Part shown: one piece after another, positions 32,235 to 35,136 of the stretch
How the letters are laid out: the number at the start of each line of letters is the position of its first letter
Numbering within the stretch: position 1 is the first letter of the stretch
Assembly: GCA_023425865.1 (NCBI GenBank)
Contig: JAFABV010000068.1
Span: 1 to 35,136 of the forward strand
Source: Bacteroidota bacterium
GTDB lineage: Bacteria; Bacteroidota; Bacteroidia; Bacteroidales; Bacteroidaceae
Length of the DNA: 35,136 nucleotides
Direction: 5' to 3'
Notes under the pieces: model-generated
What the model was told of the DNA's origin: nothing
The model's input: the letters and a program-made list of their open reading frames with translations, nothing else
The model's database searches: none
Translations under genes and position numbers: made by a program

Positions 32235-32996
32235 TCAACGACTCACGAAATGCGGATGCTGGGCATCGCCATAGCGTGGGTCGAAGACATATTTGCCCAA
32301 GCTGAAGCCACTCAGGGCTTCGGGGGTGGCGGCACGATGGGTAAGGGCATAGCGGGCCATGGCGCCCCGGCAGCTCTTGGCATACACGGTCACCACCTTG
32401 AGCACATCGCCCTTCTCGGCATAAAACAACGGCTGCACCACCCGCACCTCGCGCTCTACACGCCGCCAGTCGAAGAGATGCTCCATCTCCTCGGTGGCCA
32501 GGTGCAGCAGCACACCGTCGTCGGCCTTCACCGCGTCGATGAGCATGTCGGTGATGCGTGGCTTCCACCAGTCGAAGAGCGATTGGTCTGCCGTGTGTGC
32601 CAACCGCACCTTACCCTCCATGCGGTAAGGATGAATGAGGTCGAGCGGGCGCAACAGCCCGTAGAGAAACGAGGTGATGAGCAAGTGGTCTTGGGCATAG
32701 CGCAGGTCGTCGGCAGTGAGCTCGTGGGCCTTAAGGTACTTGTAGGCCTGACCATAGTAGGCCAGCACGGCAGGCAGTTTCTGGCTCTCGTCGGCAAACT
32801 GCTGGTAACGCAGGTGGTTGTCCGCGGCTATGGCGGTGCTGCACTGCAGTCGCCGGGCCAGTTCGTCGGTAGACCACTGACACAGTTCCAAGGCCATCTG
32901 GGCGGCCTCGCTTTCATATCTCGGACGCGACACCACCGGTGCCACCGTGTCCGCCTTGGTATTCATGATTTTGGCGCTTGCCAATAAGATTTGCAT
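32235..32996 (-). CDS. yaaA: Peroxide stress protein YaaA (DUF328)
   Basis: 253 residues, the typical length. The hallmark FLYGLLRPLDLIHPYRMEG block (about 112-130) and the C-terminal KSCRGAMARYAL and SLGKYVFDP parts identify the family. In E. coli YaaA lowers free iron during peroxide stress and limits DNA damage; it is cytoplasmic. It is divergent from enolase, with a near-ideal promoter of its own, and convergent with the OsmC-like gene, making a small oxidative-stress neighbourhood. The start MQILLASAK is normal for the family. Confidence 0.92.
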   Translation of the reverse strand: MQILLASAKIMNTKADTVAPVVSRPRYESEAAQMALELCQWSTDELARRLQCSTAIAADNHLRYQQFADESQKLPAVLAYYGQAYKYLKAHELTADDLRYAQDHLLITSFLYGLLRPLDLIHPYRMEGKVRLAHTADQSLFDWWKPRITDMLIDAVKADDGVLLHLATEEMEHLFDWRRVEREVRVVQPLFYAEKGDVLKVVTVYAKSCRGAMARYALTHRAATPEALSGFSLGKYVFDPRYGDAQHPHFVSR

Positions 32997-33017
32997 ACGG
33001 GTACATGTTATTTTTTA

Positions 33018-33048
33018 CAAAATTAGGTATTCCCCTCCACCTGACAAA
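33018..33048 (-). promoter_or_regulatory. yaaA promoter TTTG-N19-TAATTTTG
   Basis: On the minus strand, TTTG (33048-33045) and TAATTTTG (33025-33018) match the Bacteroidetes consensus fully, with 19 bases between. The ATG at 32996 is about 20 bases downstream. Confidence 0.75.
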
Positions 33049-33078
33049 CAAATTTCTTAGAAATAGGTAGCTAAAATG

Positions 33079-33110
33079 CTTGCTTATACCAAGAAATGGC
33101 ATTACTTTTG
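33079..33110 (+). promoter_or_regulatory. Enolase promoter CTTG-N20-TACTTTTG
   Basis: CTTG (33079-33082) and TACTTTTG (33103-33110) with 20 bases between. The ATG at 33159 gives a leader of about 45 bases. It is back to back with the yaaA promoter, 30 bases away. Confidence 0.7.
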
Positions 33111-33158
33111 CAGAGAAATCAGTAGCATTGATGATTCATCCTTTAAAATATAAAGAAT

Positions 33159-34469
33159 ATGAAAATTGAAAAAATTCACGCACGCGAGATCCTTGATTCA
33201 CGCGGCAACCCCACAGTGGAAGTTGAAGTAACTCTGGAGAACGGCGTAATGGGCCGTGCCAGCGTACCCTCTGGTGCATCAACCGGTGAGAATGAGGCCC
33301 TCGAGCTTCGTGACGGCGACAAGGCTCGCTACGGTGGTAAAGGCGTCCAGAAGGCTGTGGAGAATGTAAACAACGTGATTGCTCCCGCCCTCAAGGGTTT
33401 CTGTGTGCTTGAGCAGCGCAAGATCGACTACAAGATGCTCGAGCTCGATGGCACTCCCACCAAGAAGAACCTCGGCGCCAATGCTATCCTCGGCGTATCA
33501 TTGGCCGTAGCTCAGACTGCTGCCAAGGCGCTCAATATTCCTCTGTACCGCTACATCGGTGGTGCCAACACCTACGTGTTGCCCGTGCCCATGATGAATA
33601 TTATCAATGGTGGCGCTCACTCTGACGCTCCCATCGCTTTCCAGGAGTTCATGATCCGTCCCGTAGGCGCGTCTTCTGAGAAGGAAGCTATCCGCATGGG
33701 TGCTGAGGTGTTCCACGCTTTGGCAAAGATCCTGAAGAAGCGCGGCCTCTCTACTGCTGTAGGTGATGAGGGTGGCTTCGCTCCCAACTTCGACGGCATT
33801 GAGGATGCTCTCGACACCATCATCGCTGCTATCAAGGACGCTGGCTACGAGCCCGGCAAGGATGTGAAGATTGCTATGGACTGCGCTGCTTCTGAGTTTG
33901 CTGTTCAGGAGAACGGACAGTGGTTCTACGACTACCGTCAGCTCAAGAGCGGTATGCCGAAGGACGTGAAGAACGGCAAGAAGCTCACCGCCGACGAGCA
34001 GATCGCTTACCTCGAAGAACTCATCACCAAGTATCCTATCGACTCTATCGAGGACGGTCTCGACGAGAACGACTGGGAGAACTGGGTGAAGCTCACCGCT
34101 AAGATTGGTGACCGTTGCCAGCTCGTGGGTGACGACCTCTTCGTGACCAACGTGAAGTTCCTGGAGAAGGGTATCAAGATGGGTGCTGCCAACTCTATCC
34201 TCATCAAGGTAAACCAGATTGGTTCGCTCACTGAGACCCTCGAGGCTATCGAGATGGCTCACCGTCATGGTTACACCACTGTTACCTCACACCGCTCGGG
34301 TGAGACTGAGGACACAACCATCGCCGACATCGCCGTGGCTACCAACTCTGGTCAGATCAAGACCGGTTCACTGAGCCGCACCGACCGTATGGCTAAGTAC
34401 AACCAGCTGATCCGCATCGAGGAAGAGCTCTGCTGCTCTGCTCAGTACGGCTACAACAAGCTGAAGTAA
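33159..34469 (+). CDS. eno: Enolase (phosphopyruvate hydratase)
   Basis: 436 residues. It interconverts 2-phosphoglycerate and phosphoenolpyruvate in glycolysis and is cytoplasmic. Diagnostic parts in order: REILDSRGNPTVEVEV (9-24), GASTGENEALELRDGD, the metal/catalytic GDEGGFAPN (Glu204), the signature ILIKVNQIGSLTET with the catalytic Lys350, and SHRSGETEDTTIADIAVA. The codons are strongly restricted (for example cgt/cgc, ggt/ggc, cag), as in highly expressed genes. The gene stands alone behind its own promoter, with a hairpin downstream. Confidence 0.98.
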   Translation: MKIEKIHAREILDSRGNPTVEVEVTLENGVMGRASVPSGASTGENEALELRDGDKARYGGKGVQKAVENVNNVIAPALKGFCVLEQRKIDYKMLELDGTPTKKNLGANAILGVSLAVAQTAAKALNIPLYRYIGGANTYVLPVPMMNIINGGAHSDAPIAFQEFMIRPVGASSEKEAIRMGAEVFHALAKILKKRGLSTAVGDEGGFAPNFDGIEDALDTIIAAIKDAGYEPGKDVKIAMDCAASEFAVQENGQWFYDYRQLKSGMPKDVKNGKKLTADEQIAYLEELITKYPIDSIEDGLDENDWENWVKLTAKIGDRCQLVGDDLFVTNVKFLEKGIKMGAANSILIKVNQIGSLTETLEAIEMAHRHGYTTVTSHRSGETEDTTIADIAVATNSGQIKTGSLSRTDRMAKYNQLIRIEEELCCSAQYGYNKLK

Positions 34470-34482
34470 GTATCGCCCTCCC

Positions 34483-34504
34483 CTCGCTCCCTCATCGGAG
34501 TGAG
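34483..34504. repeat. Short hairpin behind enolase
   Basis: CTCGCTCC (34483-34490) pairs with GGAGTGAG (34497-34504) with one G-U pair, 6-base loop, starting 14 bases past the stop codon. Confidence 0.4.
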
Positions 34505-34523
34505 AGGAACCGAATATGCTATC

Positions 34524-34563
34524 AAGGCCTTGCACGTTAGACATTCTAACATGTAAGGCCTTT
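34524..34563 (+). terminator. Likely enolase terminator
   Basis: AAGGCCTTGCACGTTAG (34524-34540) pairs with CTAACATGTAAGGCCTT (34546-34562) at 15 of 17 positions across ACATT, followed by TTCTCTATTCT. The T-run is imperfect. Confidence 0.6.
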
Positions 34564-34659
34564 CTCTATTCTATTGCTCCAACAGCAACCATCGACGCTA
34601 TCAGGCAAGGCCTCTTTCTATTCTATTGTTCCAACGCAACCATCGACGCTATCAGCCAA
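34557..34659. repeat. Two tandem copies of a 51-52 bp unit
   Basis: Copies at 34557-34608 and 34609-34659 both run GGCCT...TATTCTATTG, CAACCATCGACGCTATCAG and CAA. A third copy breaks off after GGCCTCTTCATC. The unit begins inside the terminator's right arm, so the duplication carried terminator sequence with it. Confidence 0.75.
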
Positions 34660-34684
34660 GGCCTCTTCATCCTCCGTAGCCTCC

Positions 34685-34790
34685 CACGGCATCTACCTAC
34701 CACCGCGCAAGGTCATGACTTGCTTGTCGTTTCTCACGGCATCTACCTACCGCCGCGTAAGGTCATGACTTGCTTGTCGTTTCTCACGGC
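34685..34790. repeat. Two tandem copies of a 50-bp unit
   Basis: Copies at 34685-34734 and 34735-34784 differ at only a few bases (CACCGCGCAAGG against CGCCGCGTAAGG), and CACGGC starts a third. Each contains the perfect 8-base palindrome GTCATGAC. Confidence 0.8.
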
Positions 34791-34889
34791 TACAACCCAC
34801 ACCTTATATTATATATAGTGATGTCATTGATTATTCTATGTCTGGCGTGAAGCATTTTCCCTTCTTCGGCTCTCGGTGCCCCAAAAACC

Positions 34890-35136
34890 TTTGCGTGAAA
34901 TAACCACCACCTCGTATGGATATTTTTAACACGGATGGCACGGAACTTTCGGAATTGCCATCCGGCACACTTTGATAGCACGGAGCATCGCGTCGCGATG
35001 GGCGGATGACACGGAACCTGCCTCACGTTTTCTCCCATTCTCCATTCCTCCTCAGGCCGTAGGCCCTCTACTTACCATCCCCTCTCCTCCGCATCGAAGA
35101 TGCAAAACTCCAAACTCTCTGCGGCTCTGCGTGCAA
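34890..35136 (-). repeat. Multi-hairpin dispersed repeat, reverse copy running off the window
   Basis: On the minus strand it contains every part of the unit: CACGCAGAGCCGCAGAGAG, GCATCTTCGATGC, AGGGCCTACGGCCTGAGG, the long CGGATGGCA/TGCCATCCG stem, TTAAAAAT and TTTCACGCA. It is nearly full length and lies downstream of enolase. Confidence 0.8.

Overview
The window reads as chromosomal DNA from a Bacteroidales bacterium, most likely Prevotellaceae (Prevotella in the broad sense). The signs are a SusC/SusD pair with lipoprotein signals, many promoters of the Bacteroidetes type (TTTG, 19-20 bases, TAnnTTTG), almost no Shine-Dalgarno sequences, a Wzc-type tyrosine kinase with a tyrosine-rich tail, and IS1182-type DNA. 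No rRNA or tRNA gene was recognised. Product names rest on motifs read by eye; no database search was possible.

Region 1 (1-6339): an AT-rich segment carries a 5'-truncated TonB-dependent receptor and an intact GH3 glycosidase lipoprotein. What looks like the end of an insertion sequence lies on its left, and a complete IS1182-family element lies on its right. Region 2 (6340-7552) has no genes and is full of multi-hairpin dispersed repeats plus a 4 x 23-bp array. Region 3 (7553-12070) holds a small winged-helix protein, a secreted endonuclease I and a GH36 alpha-galactosidase. Region 4 (12071-13345) is a second repeat block and includes a 270-bp foldback element.

Region 5 (13346-17223, minus strand) is an exopolysaccharide operon: rmlA, a wzc-like BY-kinase and a small HAD-type phosphatase. 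Region 6 (17584-20515, plus strand) has an unknown 214-aa protein with a structured leader, then a small coiled-coil protein, ZapA and RNase Y, ended by an 18-bp terminator stem. A cupin follows at 20844.

Region 7 (21365-30793) has two converging units. The plus-strand unit is a metallophosphoesterase lipoprotein, a likely envelope protein and a sodium:solute symporter. The minus-strand unit is SusC, SusD and a secreted alkaline-phosphatase/NPP-superfamily enzyme. Together they suggest capture of a phosphorylated or phosphodiester substrate at the outer membrane, hydrolysis outside the cytoplasm and sodium-driven import; this is inference. Region 8 (30794-35136) has a decayed IS-like remnant with a second 4 x 23-bp array, an OsmC-like protein, YaaA divergent from enolase, tandem repeats behind enolase, and another dispersed-repeat copy running off the right edge.

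The most unusual material is non-coding: the foldback element, the paired 23-bp palindromic arrays, and the multi-hairpin repeat family that occupies the 3' sides of genes.
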